From contig NZ_JBASAD010000008.1 of NCBI RefSeq assembly GCF_049650445.1, forward strand, positions 1 to 64,000: DNA of 64,000 bases, given 5' to 3'. The position numbers were made by a program, and so were the translations under genes. Under the pieces are notes generated by a model. It ran no database searches, was not told the origin of the DNA, and saw only the letters and a list, made by a program, of their open reading frames with translations. Positions 18,225-27,160 of this stretch are shown in pieces. The DNA comes from Castellaniella sp049650445. Lineage in GTDB: Bacteria > Pseudomonadota > Gammaproteobacteria > Burkholderiales > Burkholderiaceae_B. Every line of letters begins with the position of its first letter. Within the stretch, counting starts at the first letter, position 1.

Positions 18225-18247
18225 CCGGGGGGCGTGATGCCCCTCGG
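18225..18247. terminator. Hairpin between convergent dsbA and metC
   Basis: A 9-bp stem with one G-U pair (18225-18233 with 18239-18247) and a 5-nt loop lies in the 37-bp gap between the two stops. It is suitably placed to end both transcripts. There is no T-run on either side. Confidence 0.5.
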
Positions 18248-18252
18248 CCACG

Positions 18253-19470
18253 TCAGCGGCGCGACGCCGTCTCGAACGCCTGCGTCAGATCCGCGATCAG
18301 GTCGGCCGGGTCTTCCAGGCCGATGTGCAGGCGCAGTACCGTGCCGGCCTTCATGCGGGCGTCGGCCACCGACGCCCAATAGCCGTGCGAGGCCAGGGCG
18401 GAGGGTTCGACCTGCGTGACCAGGCTTTCGTAACCGCCCCAGGAATAGCCGATCCCGAACAGCCGCAGGCTGTCGATCAGACGGCGGACCTGGGCCGCGT
18501 CGAAATCCACGGCCACGGACAGCAGGCCGTTGGAGCCCGTCGCATCGCGCTGCCACAGCGCGTGGCCCGCGTCGCCCGGCCAGGCGGGGAAGAAGATGCG
18601 CGACACCTGGGGCTGGGCATCCAGCCAGCGGCAGACTTCCAGCGCATTGCCAGCGCAGGCGCGCATGCGCACCCCCAGGGTGCGCGCCCCGCGCAATGCC
18701 AGCCAGGCGTCGTCGGCACTGACGGTATTGCCCAGGGCATAGTGGGTTTCGTGCAGTTTGCCGACCAGCGCCGGATCGCGCGCCACGGCCGCGCCCAGCA
18801 TCAGGTCGGAATGCCCGCCGATGTACTTGGTGGCCGCGATCACCGACACGTCGGCCCCCAGCGTCAGGGGCCGGTAGATGTAGCCCGAGCCCCAGGTATT
18901 GTCCGCCACCACGGTCAGGCCGTGCTCGTGCGCCCAGCGTGACAGCGCGGGCATGTCCAGCATTTCCATCAGCAGCGAACCCGGAGATTCCAGGTACAGC
19001 ACCCGGGTCTCGGGCCGCAGCGCGGCTTTCAGGCTGTCGAGATCGCCACGCACGAAGTCCATGGCCACGCCCATGCGCGACTGAATGGTCTTGTGGAAAT
19101 AACGCACCGGCCCATACACGGAATCCACGACCAGCGCATGATCGCCCTGGCTCAGCAGCGCCATCAGCGTCATGCTGATGGCCGCCATGCCCGACGGTGC
19201 CAGGAACGCCCGTTCCCCGCCCTCCAGGCGGCACAGCAGCGTTTCCATGGCCTCGTGGGTCTGCAGCCCGACCCGGCCGTAGGTGGGCACACGCTCGCCG
19301 CGCTGCTTGGCGGCCTGGGCGTGGTCCAGCACATCCATGGAGGCGAAACGCACCGTACTGGTGCGGTACGAGGGCAGCGCCACCGGCCCCGTGCCGGTGA
19401 CTGGGTCCAGGGGCGCCTGGCCGGTGTGCTGCAGCAGCGTGTCGATGCGGTCGGAATCGTGGCTTGTCAT
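18253..19470 (-). CDS. metC: Cystathionine beta-lyase
   Basis: 405-residue PLP enzyme of the Cys/Met metabolism family. The cofactor Lys is predicted at 215 in IAATKYIGGHSD. Other family motifs are YGRVGLQTHEAME and the phosphate-binding SGMAAIS region. The tail RLFGIGYSWGGYESLV is typical of MetC, which splits cystathionine to homocysteine, ammonia and pyruvate. Cystathionine gamma-synthase or lyase activity cannot be excluded from sequence alone. The gene converges with dsbA; the ribosome binding site upstream is weak. Confidence 0.9.
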   Translation of the reverse strand: MTSHDSDRIDTLLQHTGQAPLDPVTGTGPVALPSYRTSTVRFASMDVLDHAQAAKQRGERVPTYGRVGLQTHEAMETLLCRLEGGERAFLAPSGMAAISMTLMALLSQGDHALVVDSVYGPVRYFHKTIQSRMGVAMDFVRGDLDSLKAALRPETRVLYLESPGSLLMEMLDMPALSRWAHEHGLTVVADNTWGSGYIYRPLTLGADVSVIAATKYIGGHSDLMLGAAVARDPALVGKLHETHYALGNTVSADDAWLALRGARTLGVRMRACAGNALEVCRWLDAQPQVSRIFFPAWPGDAGHALWQRDATGSNGLLSVAVDFDAAQVRRLIDSLRLFGIGYSWGGYESLVTQVEPSALASHGYWASVADARMKAGTVLRLHIGLEDPADLIADLTQAFETASRR

Positions 19471-19602
19471 GATAGTTGCATAGGGTTTTTGGCCGCCGGG
19501 ACGAGCCAGGACGCGAAATAGTCCCTGCGGACGATTGCGCGCCTGACGAATCCGAGCGGCATGCAGGCTGCGAGGTGGACGGCAGGCGCTGCAGCGTGGG
19601 GG

Positions 19603-20679
19603 CTATACCTTCTGAAAGCGATACACCCCGTCTTCGCCAAGGATGCGCTGCAGGGTTCCCTGGAAGTATAGGGCGTGCAGGTGGGCGATGGCTTCGCCCA
19701 TGGCGAAAGAAAGCTGGTGCATGTCGAGCTTGCGGTGGAACAGCACCGGCAGCAGGTCATGGGCGCTGCGCGGTTGATCGCAGGCTGCCAGGACCTCGGC
19801 CAGACGATCCGCATGGTGTTCCCGCTGCTGGGCGATGCGCCGATGCAAGCCCCGGAATGGCCGACCATGGGACGGCAGCACCAGCGTGTCCTCGGGCAGC
19901 GCGTCATAGGCGGACAGCGAATCCAGGTACAGGCGCAGGGGATCGGCCTCGGGCTCCAGGTCGAACACGCTGACGTTGGTGGAGATGCGCGGCAGCACCA
20001 TGTCACCCGAGATCAGCACATCCAGATCCGGACACCACAGCGAGACGTGCTCGGGCGCATGGCCGTAACCGACGATGACACGCCAGGCATGCCCCCCGAT
20101 GGCGACGTCCTGACCGTCCATCAGGCGGTGGAAACGGGCCGGCATGTCGGGGACCAGACCGGTGTAGTACGCATGGCGGGCGCGGATCATGTCCTGCGCC
20201 TGCGGGTCGATCAGGCCGTGACGGACGAAATGCCGCGCGGCCGCCCCGCCCGCCGGCCCACTGCCCTCGACCGAGGAATCGGGCACCGCAGTCCCCGACC
20301 ACATCCGGGCCAGCGTGTAGTCCGTCATCGACATCCACAGCGGTGCCTGCCAGCGCGCGCACAGCCAATGGGCCAGGCCGACGTGGTCCGGATGCATGTG
20401 GGTCACCAGCACGCGCAGCACCGGCAGGCCATCCAGCGCCTGTTCGAACACGGTTTCCCAGCTCGCGCGCAGTTCGGCCTTGTCGATGCCGCAATCGACC
20501 ACTGTCCAGCCTTCGCGGCCATCGATGCGATCGCGCAGCAGCCACAGATTGATGTGATCCAGGGCGAACGGCAAGCGCATGCGGATCCAGCGCACACCGG
20601 CCGCCACGTCCTGCGCACGGCCGGGCTCGGGCAGGGCGTCGCCCCAGGGGTAGTCCAGTTCGTTTTCCAGCGGATTCAT
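19603..20679 (-). CDS. MBL-fold metallo-hydrolase
   Basis: 358-residue metallo-beta-lactamase-fold hydrolase. The metal-binding motif T-H94-M-H96-P-D98-H99-V is intact, with further ligand candidates in GYGHAPEH and SGDMVL and a C-terminal helical extension. The combination of a C-terminal winged-helix-like segment (ACDQPRSAHDLLPVLFHRKL) with an MBL core is seen in LACTB2-like and hydroxyacyl-thioester hydrolases. It lies divergent to the LiuR-controlled leucine cluster, sharing its 138-bp intergenic region, so an acyl-CoA or thioester substrate is possible but only inferred. A GGAGA ribosome binding site precedes the ATG. Confidence 0.82.
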   Translation of the reverse strand: MNPLENELDYPWGDALPEPGRAQDVAAGVRWIRMRLPFALDHINLWLLRDRIDGREGWTVVDCGIDKAELRASWETVFEQALDGLPVLRVLVTHMHPDHVGLAHWLCARWQAPLWMSMTDYTLARMWSGTAVPDSSVEGSGPAGGAAARHFVRHGLIDPQAQDMIRARHAYYTGLVPDMPARFHRLMDGQDVAIGGHAWRVIVGYGHAPEHVSLWCPDLDVLISGDMVLPRISTNVSVFDLEPEADPLRLYLDSLSAYDALPEDTLVLPSHGRPFRGLHRRIAQQREHHADRLAEVLAACDQPRSAHDLLPVLFHRKLDMHQLSFAMGEAIAHLHALYFQGTLQRILGEDGVYRFQKV

Positions 20680-20734
20680 GCCATGTCTCCATGAAGATTC
20701 GGGTTTTCTCTCACTATTATGTCAGAGTTCATTC

Positions 20735-20750
20735 TTTACGTTGACGTAAA
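20735..20750. promoter_or_regulatory. LiuR-box operator
   Basis: The 16-bp sequence TTTACGTTGACGTAAA has perfect 7-bp arms (TTTACGT / ACGTAAA) around TG. It matches the described LiuR operator of proteobacteria, a palindrome of the form TTTACGT..ACGTAAA. It lies 68 bp before the liuR start and 56 bp before the divergent MBL gene, so LiuR probably controls both directions, repressing until branched-chain acyl-CoA intermediates accumulate. Confidence 0.75.
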
Positions 20751-20817
20751 CGTCATTCATAATGAGCACTGCTTTTGCACCCTGTCTTTGCATCACGGTT
20801 TCACGCCGCGACCGACC

Positions 20818-21225
20818 ATGAGCCAAGCCACCTGGACGATTTCCGAACTTGCCCGCGAGTTCGACATCACGCCGCGCACGATCCGTTTCTACGAGGATCA
20901 GGGCATCGTCAGCCCGGAACGCGCAGGCCGCAACCGTATCTACGCAGCGCGCGACCGCACGCGGCTCAAGCTCGCCCTGCGCGGGCGGCGTCTGGGGCTG
21001 CAACTGTCCGAAATCGTCACCCTGATCGATCTGTACGACCGCGGCGGCGCCAGCAGTGACGCACAACTGCGGCAGTACGCCGACGTCCTCGCCAGCCACC
21101 GCGAAAAACTCGAACAACAGCGGCGCGACCTGGACGAGACCCTGAAAGAAATCCGCCGTCAGCAAGCCGATTGCGAAGCGCTGCTGCTGGCGCGCCATCC
21201 ACGACACCAGGAGACCACCCCATGA
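20818..21225 (+). CDS. liuR: MerR-family regulator of leucine catabolism
   Basis: 135-residue MerR-family regulator. The N-terminal winged helix (WTISELAREFDITPRTIRFYEDQGIV is the family signature) is followed by a helical dimerisation region and a short C-terminus. I start at ATG 20818, since the upstream in-frame ATG at 20719 would place the operator within coding sequence. LiuR proteins control leucine/isovalerate degradation operons; the assignment rests on the adjacent LiuR box and on the liuA gene, whose ATG overlaps the liuR stop by 4 bp (ATGA). Confidence 0.9.
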   Translation: MSQATWTISELAREFDITPRTIRFYEDQGIVSPERAGRNRIYAARDRTRLKLALRGRRLGLQLSEIVTLIDLYDRGGASSDAQLRQYADVLASHREKLEQQRRDLDETLKEIRRQQADCEALLLARHPRHQETTP

Positions 21226-22400
21226 ACCTGCCCGGCCTGAACTTCGACCTTGGCTCCGACCTCGACATGCTGCGCGAGGCGGTCCGCGATTTCGCCCAGG
21301 CCGAAATCGCCCCGCGCGCGGCGGCAGCCGACCGCGACGACCAGTTCCCCATGGACCTGTGGCGCAAATTCGGCGACCTGGGCCTGCTGGGCGTCACCGT
21401 GGACGAAGCCTACGGCGGCGCAAACCTGGGTTATCTGGCGCACATGATCGCGATGGAGGAAATCTCGCGTGCCAGCGCGTCCATCGCCTTGTCCTACGGC
21501 GCGCACTCCAATCTGTGCGTCAACCAGATCCACCGCAACGGCACCGAAGCCCAGAAACAGAAATACCTGCCCGGACTGATTTCCGGCGAACGGATCGGCG
21601 CCCTGGCCATGAGCGAATCCGGTGCGGGTTCGGACGTGGTCAGCATGCGGCTGCGTGCCGAAAAACGCGGCGACCGCTACGTGCTCAACGGGACCAAGAT
21701 GTGGATCACCAACGGACCGGACGCCGATACCCTGGTGGTCTACGCCAAGACCACCCCCGAAGCCCATCAGCGCGGCATCACCGCCTTCATCGTCGAAAAG
21801 ACTTTCCCCGGCTTTTCCGTGGCGCAAAAACTCGACAAGCTGGGCATGCGCGGCTCGCACACCGGCGAACTGGTGTTCCAGGACTGCGAGGTCCCGGCCG
21901 AAAACGTGCTGGGCCAGGTCGACGGCGGGGTCAAGGTCCTGATGAGCGGTCTGGACTACGAACGCGCCGTGCTGGCGGCCGGCCCCCTGGGCATCATGCA
22001 GGCGGTCATGGACGTGGTCGTGCCTTATGTGCACGAACGCAAGCAGTTCGGCCAGGCCATCGGCGAATTCCAGTTGATTCAGGGCAAGCTGGCCGATCTG
22101 TACACCACCCTGCAGGCCTGCCGCGCCTACTGCTACACGGTCGGCAAGAACCTGGACGCGCTGGGCGCCGGGCACGCGCGCCAGGTGCGCAAGGACTGCG
22201 CCGGCGTGATTCTGTACTGCGCGGAAAAAGCCACCTGGATGGCTGGCGAAGGCATCCAGATCCTGGGGGGCAACGGCTACATCAACGATTACCCCACCGG
22301 CCGCCTGTGGCGCGACGCCAAGCTCTACGAGATCGGCGCCGGCACCAGCGAGATCCGCCGCATGCTGATCGGCCGCGAACTGTTCGGCGAAACGGCCTGA
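21222..22400 (+). CDS. liuA: Isovaleryl-CoA dehydrogenase
   Basis: 392-residue FAD acyl-CoA dehydrogenase oxidising isovaleryl-CoA to 3-methylcrotonyl-CoA. Family signatures are AMSESGAGSDV, KMWITNG and the C-terminal QILGGNGYINDYPTGRLWRD. The predicted catalytic base is Glu247 in LDYERAVLAAGPLG, the helix-G position used by isovaleryl-CoA dehydrogenases rather than the C-terminal position of most acyl-CoA dehydrogenases, which supports the substrate call. Its start overlaps the liuR stop, giving tight coupling. The next gene is aceK, 23 bp downstream. Confidence 0.93.
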   Translation: MNLPGLNFDLGSDLDMLREAVRDFAQAEIAPRAAAADRDDQFPMDLWRKFGDLGLLGVTVDEAYGGANLGYLAHMIAMEEISRASASIALSYGAHSNLCVNQIHRNGTEAQKQKYLPGLISGERIGALAMSESGAGSDVVSMRLRAEKRGDRYVLNGTKMWITNGPDADTLVVYAKTTPEAHQRGITAFIVEKTFPGFSVAQKLDKLGMRGSHTGELVFQDCEVPAENVLGQVDGGVKVLMSGLDYERAVLAAGPLGIMQAVMDVVVPYVHERKQFGQAIGEFQLIQGKLADLYTTLQACRAYCYTVGKNLDALGAGHARQVRKDCAGVILYCAEKATWMAGEGIQILGGNGYINDYPTGRLWRDAKLYEIGAGTSEIRRMLIGRELFGETA

Positions 22401-22423
22401 TCCAACCCGGGAGCCACGCCGCC

Positions 22424-24250
22424 ATGGACGACACCGGCGACCATCGCCACATCCAGCCCGTCGCGCCCCGGGGCCAGTCCCCGGAAGCCGTGGCGCGCAT
22501 GATCCTGGCCGGATTCGACCGCCATTACTCGCTGTTTCGCTACAGTGCACAGCGGGCCAAGGCCCTGTTCGAATCGGGCGACTGGCACGGCATCCAGCAG
22601 CTCTCGCGCGAACGCATCGAATACTACGACACCCGGGTGCGCGAATGCGCGGCGGCCCTGAGCCAGGCGCTGCGCGGCACCACGCCCGCGCGCACCGCGC
22701 CCGACACCGCCCTGACCAGCGAGCAGATCGAGTTCTGGCAGGCCGCCAAGACCTGCTACATCACGCTGCTGGCCGGCCACCATCAGCCCGAATGCGCGGA
22801 AACCTTCTTCAATTCGGTGTCCTGCCGCATCCTGCATCGCAACTACTTCAACAACGACTTCCTGTTCGTGCGCCCGGCGGTAGCGACCGACTACATCGAT
22901 GACGAACAGCCCTCCTACCGGGCCTACTACCCGCTGACCGAGGGCCTGCTGCCCAGCCTGGTCCGCATGGCGGCCGACTTTGGCCTGGCTGCGCCCTACC
23001 ACGACCTGCCGGCCGACGTGCGGCGCATGGCGCGCATGGGCCTGCGTCATCTGCGTCACACCCTGCCGCGCGGCCAGGGCAAGCGTCTGGCGCCGGATTG
23101 CCAGATCCAGGTGCTCAACACCCTGTTCTACCGCAACAAGGGCGCCTACATCGTCGGCCGCCTGATCAACCAGACCGCCATCCACCCGTTCGCCGTGGCG
23201 CTGCTGCACACGCCCTCGGGCCACATCCAGTTCGACGCTCTGCTGCACTCCAGCGACGACCTGAGCACGCTGTTCAGCTTCACGCGCGCCTATTTCATGG
23301 TCGACATGGAGGCCTCGGCGGCCTACGTCGATTTCCTGGCGTCGCTATTTCCGCGCAAGCCCAAGGCCGAGATCTACACCACCATCGGTCTGCAGAAACA
23401 GGGCAAGACCCTGTTCTACCGCGACTTCCTGCACCACCTGTCGCATTCTCGGGACGCGTTCGACTACGCGCCGGGGATTCAGGGCATGGTGATGACGGTG
23501 TTCACGCTGCCGTCCTACCCTTACGTGTTCAAACTGATCCGCGACCGCATCGCCAAGGACGGCATGGACGAAGCCACGGTGCGGCTCAAATACCAGATGG
23601 TGAAGAAGCATGACCGCGTCGGGCGCATGGCCGACACCTGGGAATACTCCCAGGTCGCCCTGCCGCGCAACCGCTTCTCGCCACGCCTGCTCGAAGGCCT
23701 GCGCCACGAGGTCCCCAGCCTGCTCGAGGAAACCGACGACCTGGTGGTGCTGCGCCACGTCTACATCGAACGCCGCATGACGCCGCTGAACATCTTCCTG
23801 AGCAGCGCCTCCGACGCAGCCCTGGAGACCGCCGTGCAGCAATACGGCCAGGCCATCCGCGAACTGGCCGCCGCCAACATCTTCCCCGGCGACATGCTGT
23901 ACAAGAATTTCGGCGTCACCCGCCTGGGCCGCGTGGTCTTCTACGACTACGACGAAATCCAGCGCATGACGGAAATGCAGTTCCGCCGCATCCCGCCCGC
24001 CCCCAACGAAGAAGCCGAGATGTCCGGCGAACCCTGGTATCCGGTGGGAGCCAACGATGTATTCCCGGAAGAATTCGAGCACTTTCTATTGGGAGACCCC
24101 CGGGTGCGCGCCGCGTTCCTCAAACACCACGCACCGCTTTTGGATGCACAATGGTGGCAGGATTGCCGTGCGCGCGCCGCCCAGGGCCGCATCGAAGACA
24201 TTTTTCCTTACGACCAAACGCGCAGACTGCAGCCACCGGACGGCCACTGA
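22424..24250 (+). CDS. aceK: Isocitrate dehydrogenase kinase/phosphatase
   Basis: 608-residue AceK. It phosphorylates and dephosphorylates isocitrate dehydrogenase, directing carbon between the TCA cycle and the glyoxylate shunt. Family signatures include CRILHRNYFNNDFLFVRPAV, SYRAYYPL, the kinase-core stretch FKLIRDRI and DMLYKNFGVTRLGRVVFYDYDEI with the metal-binding Asp residues. In enterobacteria aceK follows aceBA; here it sits between liuA and a thiolase, and no isocitrate lyase or malate synthase gene is present. Leucine breakdown yields acetyl-CoA, so co-expression with the glyoxylate switch makes metabolic sense (inference). Confidence 0.95.
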   Translation: MDDTGDHRHIQPVAPRGQSPEAVARMILAGFDRHYSLFRYSAQRAKALFESGDWHGIQQLSRERIEYYDTRVRECAAALSQALRGTTPARTAPDTALTSEQIEFWQAAKTCYITLLAGHHQPECAETFFNSVSCRILHRNYFNNDFLFVRPAVATDYIDDEQPSYRAYYPLTEGLLPSLVRMAADFGLAAPYHDLPADVRRMARMGLRHLRHTLPRGQGKRLAPDCQIQVLNTLFYRNKGAYIVGRLINQTAIHPFAVALLHTPSGHIQFDALLHSSDDLSTLFSFTRAYFMVDMEASAAYVDFLASLFPRKPKAEIYTTIGLQKQGKTLFYRDFLHHLSHSRDAFDYAPGIQGMVMTVFTLPSYPYVFKLIRDRIAKDGMDEATVRLKYQMVKKHDRVGRMADTWEYSQVALPRNRFSPRLLEGLRHEVPSLLEETDDLVVLRHVYIERRMTPLNIFLSSASDAALETAVQQYGQAIRELAAANIFPGDMLYKNFGVTRLGRVVFYDYDEIQRMTEMQFRRIPPAPNEEAEMSGEPWYPVGANDVFPEEFEHFLLGDPRVRAAFLKHHAPLLDAQWWQDCRARAAQGRIEDIFPYDQTRRLQPPDGH

Positions 24251-24262
24251 GAGGCCGTCCGG
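24236..24262 (+). terminator. Stem-loop spanning the aceK stop
   Basis: CCGGACGGCC at 24236-24245 and GGCCGTCCGG at 24253-24262 are perfect 10-bp inverted repeats with a 7-nt loop containing the aceK stop codon. No T-run follows. It may be a weak terminator, an RNA processing or stability element, or a translation-coupling brake before the thiolase gene. Confidence 0.45.
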
Positions 24263-24303
24263 AGCAAACCAAGGAACACACCCCGAACAAAAGGAGCAAC
24301 ACC

Positions 24304-25485
24304 ATGTCCGAGTCCATCGTCATCGTCTCTGCCGCCCGTACCCCCATGGGGGGCATGCTGGGCAGCCTTTCCGGTCTGGCCGCAAACGAACTGGGCGCCA
24401 TTGCGATCAAGGCCGCCGTCGAACGCGCCGGCATCGCGGGTGACGCCATCCAGGAAGTCATCATGGGCAACGTGCTGCAGGCCGGCCAGGGCCAGGCGCC
24501 CGCCCGCCAGGCCGCCCTGGGCGCCGGCCTGCCCAAAAGCGTGGCGTGCAGCACCCTGCACAAGGTCTGCGGCTCCGGCCTGAAGGCCGTGATGCTGGCT
24601 CACGACATCATCAAGGCCGAGTCGGCCGAGGTCGTGGTCGCCGGCGGCCAGGAAAGCATGAGCAACGCCCCCTACCTGCTGCTGCGCGGCCGTCAGGGAT
24701 ACCGCTACGGCCATTCCACGGTCTATGACCACATGGCCCTGGACGGCCTGGAAGACGCCTACCAGCGCGGCACGGCCATGGGAGTGTTCGCCGAAGACTG
24801 CGCTGCGAAGTACAGCTTCACGCGCGAACAGCAGGACGACTTCTCGCTGGAATCGCTGCGCCGCGCACGCCAGGCCACCGAGGACGGCAGCTTCAAGTGG
24901 GAAATCGCTCCGGTCTCGATCAAGGGCCGCAAAGGCGACACGGTGATCGACACCGACGAGTCCCCCCTCAAGGCCATGCCGGAGAAAATCCCGACGCTCA
25001 AGCCCGCCTTCAAGAAGGACGGCACGATCACGGCGGCCAACGCATCCTCGATCTCCGACGGCGCCGCGGCCCTGGTGGTGACGACCGCCTCCAAGGCCAA
25101 GTCGCTCGGCGTCCAGCCTCTGGCGCGCATCGTCGCCCACAGCCAGTTCTCGCACGAACCGCAGTGGTTCACCACCGCCCCGGTCGGCGCGATCCAGAAA
25201 GTGCTGGACAAGGCCGGCTGGAAAACGGGCGACGTCGATCTGTACGAAATCAACGAAGCCTTCGCCGTGGTGACCATGGCGGCCATGGCCGACCTGAAGC
25301 TGCCGCACGACCGCGTCAACATCCACGGCGGCGCCACGGCCCTGGGCCACCCCATCGGCGCCTCGGGCGCGCGTCTGCTGGTCACGCTGATCGGCGCCCT
25401 GCGCAAGACCGGCGGCAAGCGCGGCCTCGCCACGCTGTGCATCGGCGGCGGCGAAGCCGTCGCCCTGGCCATCGAAATGCTGTAA
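24304..25485 (+). CDS. Acetyl-CoA C-acetyltransferase (thiolase)
   Basis: 393-residue thiolase of the AtoB/PhaA type. The acyl-accepting Cys89 is in HKVCGSGLKAV, with His349 in GGATALGHPIGASG and Cys379 in LCIGGGEA. It interconverts acetoacetyl-CoA and two acetyl-CoA. In a leucine pathway it would consume the acetoacetate released by HMG-CoA lyase once activated to its CoA ester. A strong AAGGAG ribosome binding site lies upstream, and hairpins flank the gene on both sides. Confidence 0.93.
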   Translation: MSESIVIVSAARTPMGGMLGSLSGLAANELGAIAIKAAVERAGIAGDAIQEVIMGNVLQAGQGQAPARQAALGAGLPKSVACSTLHKVCGSGLKAVMLAHDIIKAESAEVVVAGGQESMSNAPYLLLRGRQGYRYGHSTVYDHMALDGLEDAYQRGTAMGVFAEDCAAKYSFTREQQDDFSLESLRRARQATEDGSFKWEIAPVSIKGRKGDTVIDTDESPLKAMPEKIPTLKPAFKKDGTITAANASSISDGAAALVVTTASKAKSLGVQPLARIVAHSQFSHEPQWFTTAPVGAIQKVLDKAGWKTGDVDLYEINEAFAVVTMAAMADLKLPHDRVNIHGGATALGHPIGASGARLLVTLIGALRKTGGKRGLATLCIGGGEAVALAIEML

Positions 25486-25503
25486 ATCTCCGCAGCCCCA
25501 CGC

Positions 25504-25536
25504 AGCCGGCCGTCACGAGCGACCGGCTCGTTTTTT
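25504..25536 (+). terminator. Intrinsic terminator between the thiolase gene and liuB
   Basis: AGCCGG at 25504-25509 pairs with CCGGCT at 25523-25528; two further pairs are possible past a small bulge. The stem is followed within 2 nt by six T residues (25531-25536). It is one of only two sites in the window with both stem and T-run. It ends 12 bp before the liuB ATG, so it either separates the operon or attenuates entry into liuBD. Confidence 0.7.
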
Positions 25537-25548
25537 CCAGGAACCGAC

Positions 25549-27150
25549 ATGCCGGTCATCGAGTCCCGCGTCAACCCACGATCCCAGGAATTCCAGGACA
25601 ACGCCCGCGTCATGCGGTCGCTGGTCGACGACCTGCGCCAACGCATCGCGCATACGGCGCAGGGCGGCAGCGAAACGGCCCGCGCCAAGCACCTGGCGCG
25701 CGGCAAACTGCTGCCGCGCGAACGGGTCGAGCGCCTGCTCGATCCCGGCACCCCGTTCCTGGAACTGTCGCCGCTGGCGGCGCTCGACGTCTACGGCAAC
25801 GACTCGCCCGGCGCCGGCCTCATCACCGGCATCGGCCGGGTGGGCGGCACCGAATGCGTGATCGTCTGCAACGACGCCACGGTCAAGGGCGGCACCTACT
25901 ACCCCCTGACGGTGAAAAAACACCTGCGCGCCCAGGAAATCGCCCAGCAGAACCATCTGCCCTGCGTCTATCTGGTCGATTCGGGCGGCGCCAACCTGCC
26001 CAACCAGGACGAGGTCTTTCCCGACCGCGATCACTTCGGGCGGATCTTCTACAACCAGGCCGTGATGTCGTCCCTGGGCATCGCCCAACTGGCCGTGGTG
26101 ATGGGTTCCTGCACCGCCGGGGGCGCCTACGTGCCCGCCATGAGCGACGAATCCATCATTGTGCGCAACCAGGGCACGATCTTTCTGGGAGGCCCGCCCC
26201 TGGTCAAGGCCGCCACCGGCGAAGAAGTCTCGGCGGAAGACCTGGGCGGCGGCGACGTGCACACCCGCCTGTCGGGCGTGGCCGATCATCTGGCTGAAAA
26301 CGACACCCACGCGCTGCGCCTGGCGCGCGACGCGGTAGCCCGGCTGAACCGCCCGGCCCTGCCTGCGACCGCCGCCTGGACCGAACCCCTGTACGACCCG
26401 GCCGAACTGGATGGCATCATCCCCCAGGACACACGCAAGCCCTACGACGTGCGCGAGGTGATCGCCCGCATCGTGGACGGCTCCGACTTCGAGGAATTCA
26501 AGGCGCGCTTCGGCACGACCCTGGTCACGGGCTTTGCGCGGATCTACGGCATGCCGGTCGGCATCATCGCCAACAACGGCGTCCTGTTTTCCGAAGCCGC
26601 ACAAAAAGGCACGCACTTCATCGAGCTGTGCTGCCAGCGCAACATCCCCCTGGTCTTTCTACAGAACATCAGCGGTTTCATGGTGGGCCGCAAATACGAA
26701 AACGAGGGCATCGCCCGCCACGGCGCCAAGATGGTCACGGCCGTGTCCACCGCCTCGGTGCCCAAATTCACGGTGCTGATCGGCGGCTCGTTCGGTGCCG
26801 GCAACTACGGCATGTGCGGTCGCGCCTTCAGCCCGCGCCTGCTGTTCCTGTGGCCCAACGCGCGCATCTCGGTCATGGGCGGCGAACAGGCCGCCAGCGT
26901 CCTGGCCACCGTGAAGCGCGACAACATCGAACGCAAGGGCGGCGCCTGGTCCGCCGACGAGGAAGAAGCCTTCAAGGCCCCCATCCGCGCCCAGTACGAG
27001 CACGAAGGCCATCCCTACTATTCCACCGCGCGACTGTGGGACGACGGCATCATCGCGCCGTCCGACACACGGCGGGTGCTGGGCCTGGGCCTGGCCGCCG
27101 CCCGTCACGCCCCGGCCGAAGCCACGCGCTTCGGTGTGTTCAGAATGTAA
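25549..27150 (+). CDS. liuB: Methylcrotonyl-CoA carboxylase beta subunit
   Basis: 533-residue carboxyltransferase subunit. It transfers CO2 from carboxybiotin to 3-methylcrotonyl-CoA. The crotonase-like N and C domains carry the acyl-CoA and biotin oxyanion signatures: SGGANLPNQDEVFPDRDHFGRIF, GSCTAGGAYVPAMSDE and, in the second half, GGSFGAGNYGMCGRAFSPR. The YDPAELDGIIP and FEEFKARFGTTLVTGFARIYG segments are diagnostic of the methylcrotonyl branch rather than propionyl-CoA carboxylase. It lies directly after a T-run terminator with an AGGAA ribosome binding site, and liuD follows after 10 bp. Confidence 0.94.
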   Translation: MPVIESRVNPRSQEFQDNARVMRSLVDDLRQRIAHTAQGGSETARAKHLARGKLLPRERVERLLDPGTPFLELSPLAALDVYGNDSPGAGLITGIGRVGGTECVIVCNDATVKGGTYYPLTVKKHLRAQEIAQQNHLPCVYLVDSGGANLPNQDEVFPDRDHFGRIFYNQAVMSSLGIAQLAVVMGSCTAGGAYVPAMSDESIIVRNQGTIFLGGPPLVKAATGEEVSAEDLGGGDVHTRLSGVADHLAENDTHALRLARDAVARLNRPALPATAAWTEPLYDPAELDGIIPQDTRKPYDVREVIARIVDGSDFEEFKARFGTTLVTGFARIYGMPVGIIANNGVLFSEAAQKGTHFIELCCQRNIPLVFLQNISGFMVGRKYENEGIARHGAKMVTAVSTASVPKFTVLIGGSFGAGNYGMCGRAFSPRLLFLWPNARISVMGGEQAASVLATVKRDNIERKGGAWSADEEEAFKAPIRAQYEHEGHPYYSTARLWDDGIIAPSDTRRVLGLGLAAARHAPAEATRFGVFRM

Positions 27151-27160
27151 GGAAAGCGCC

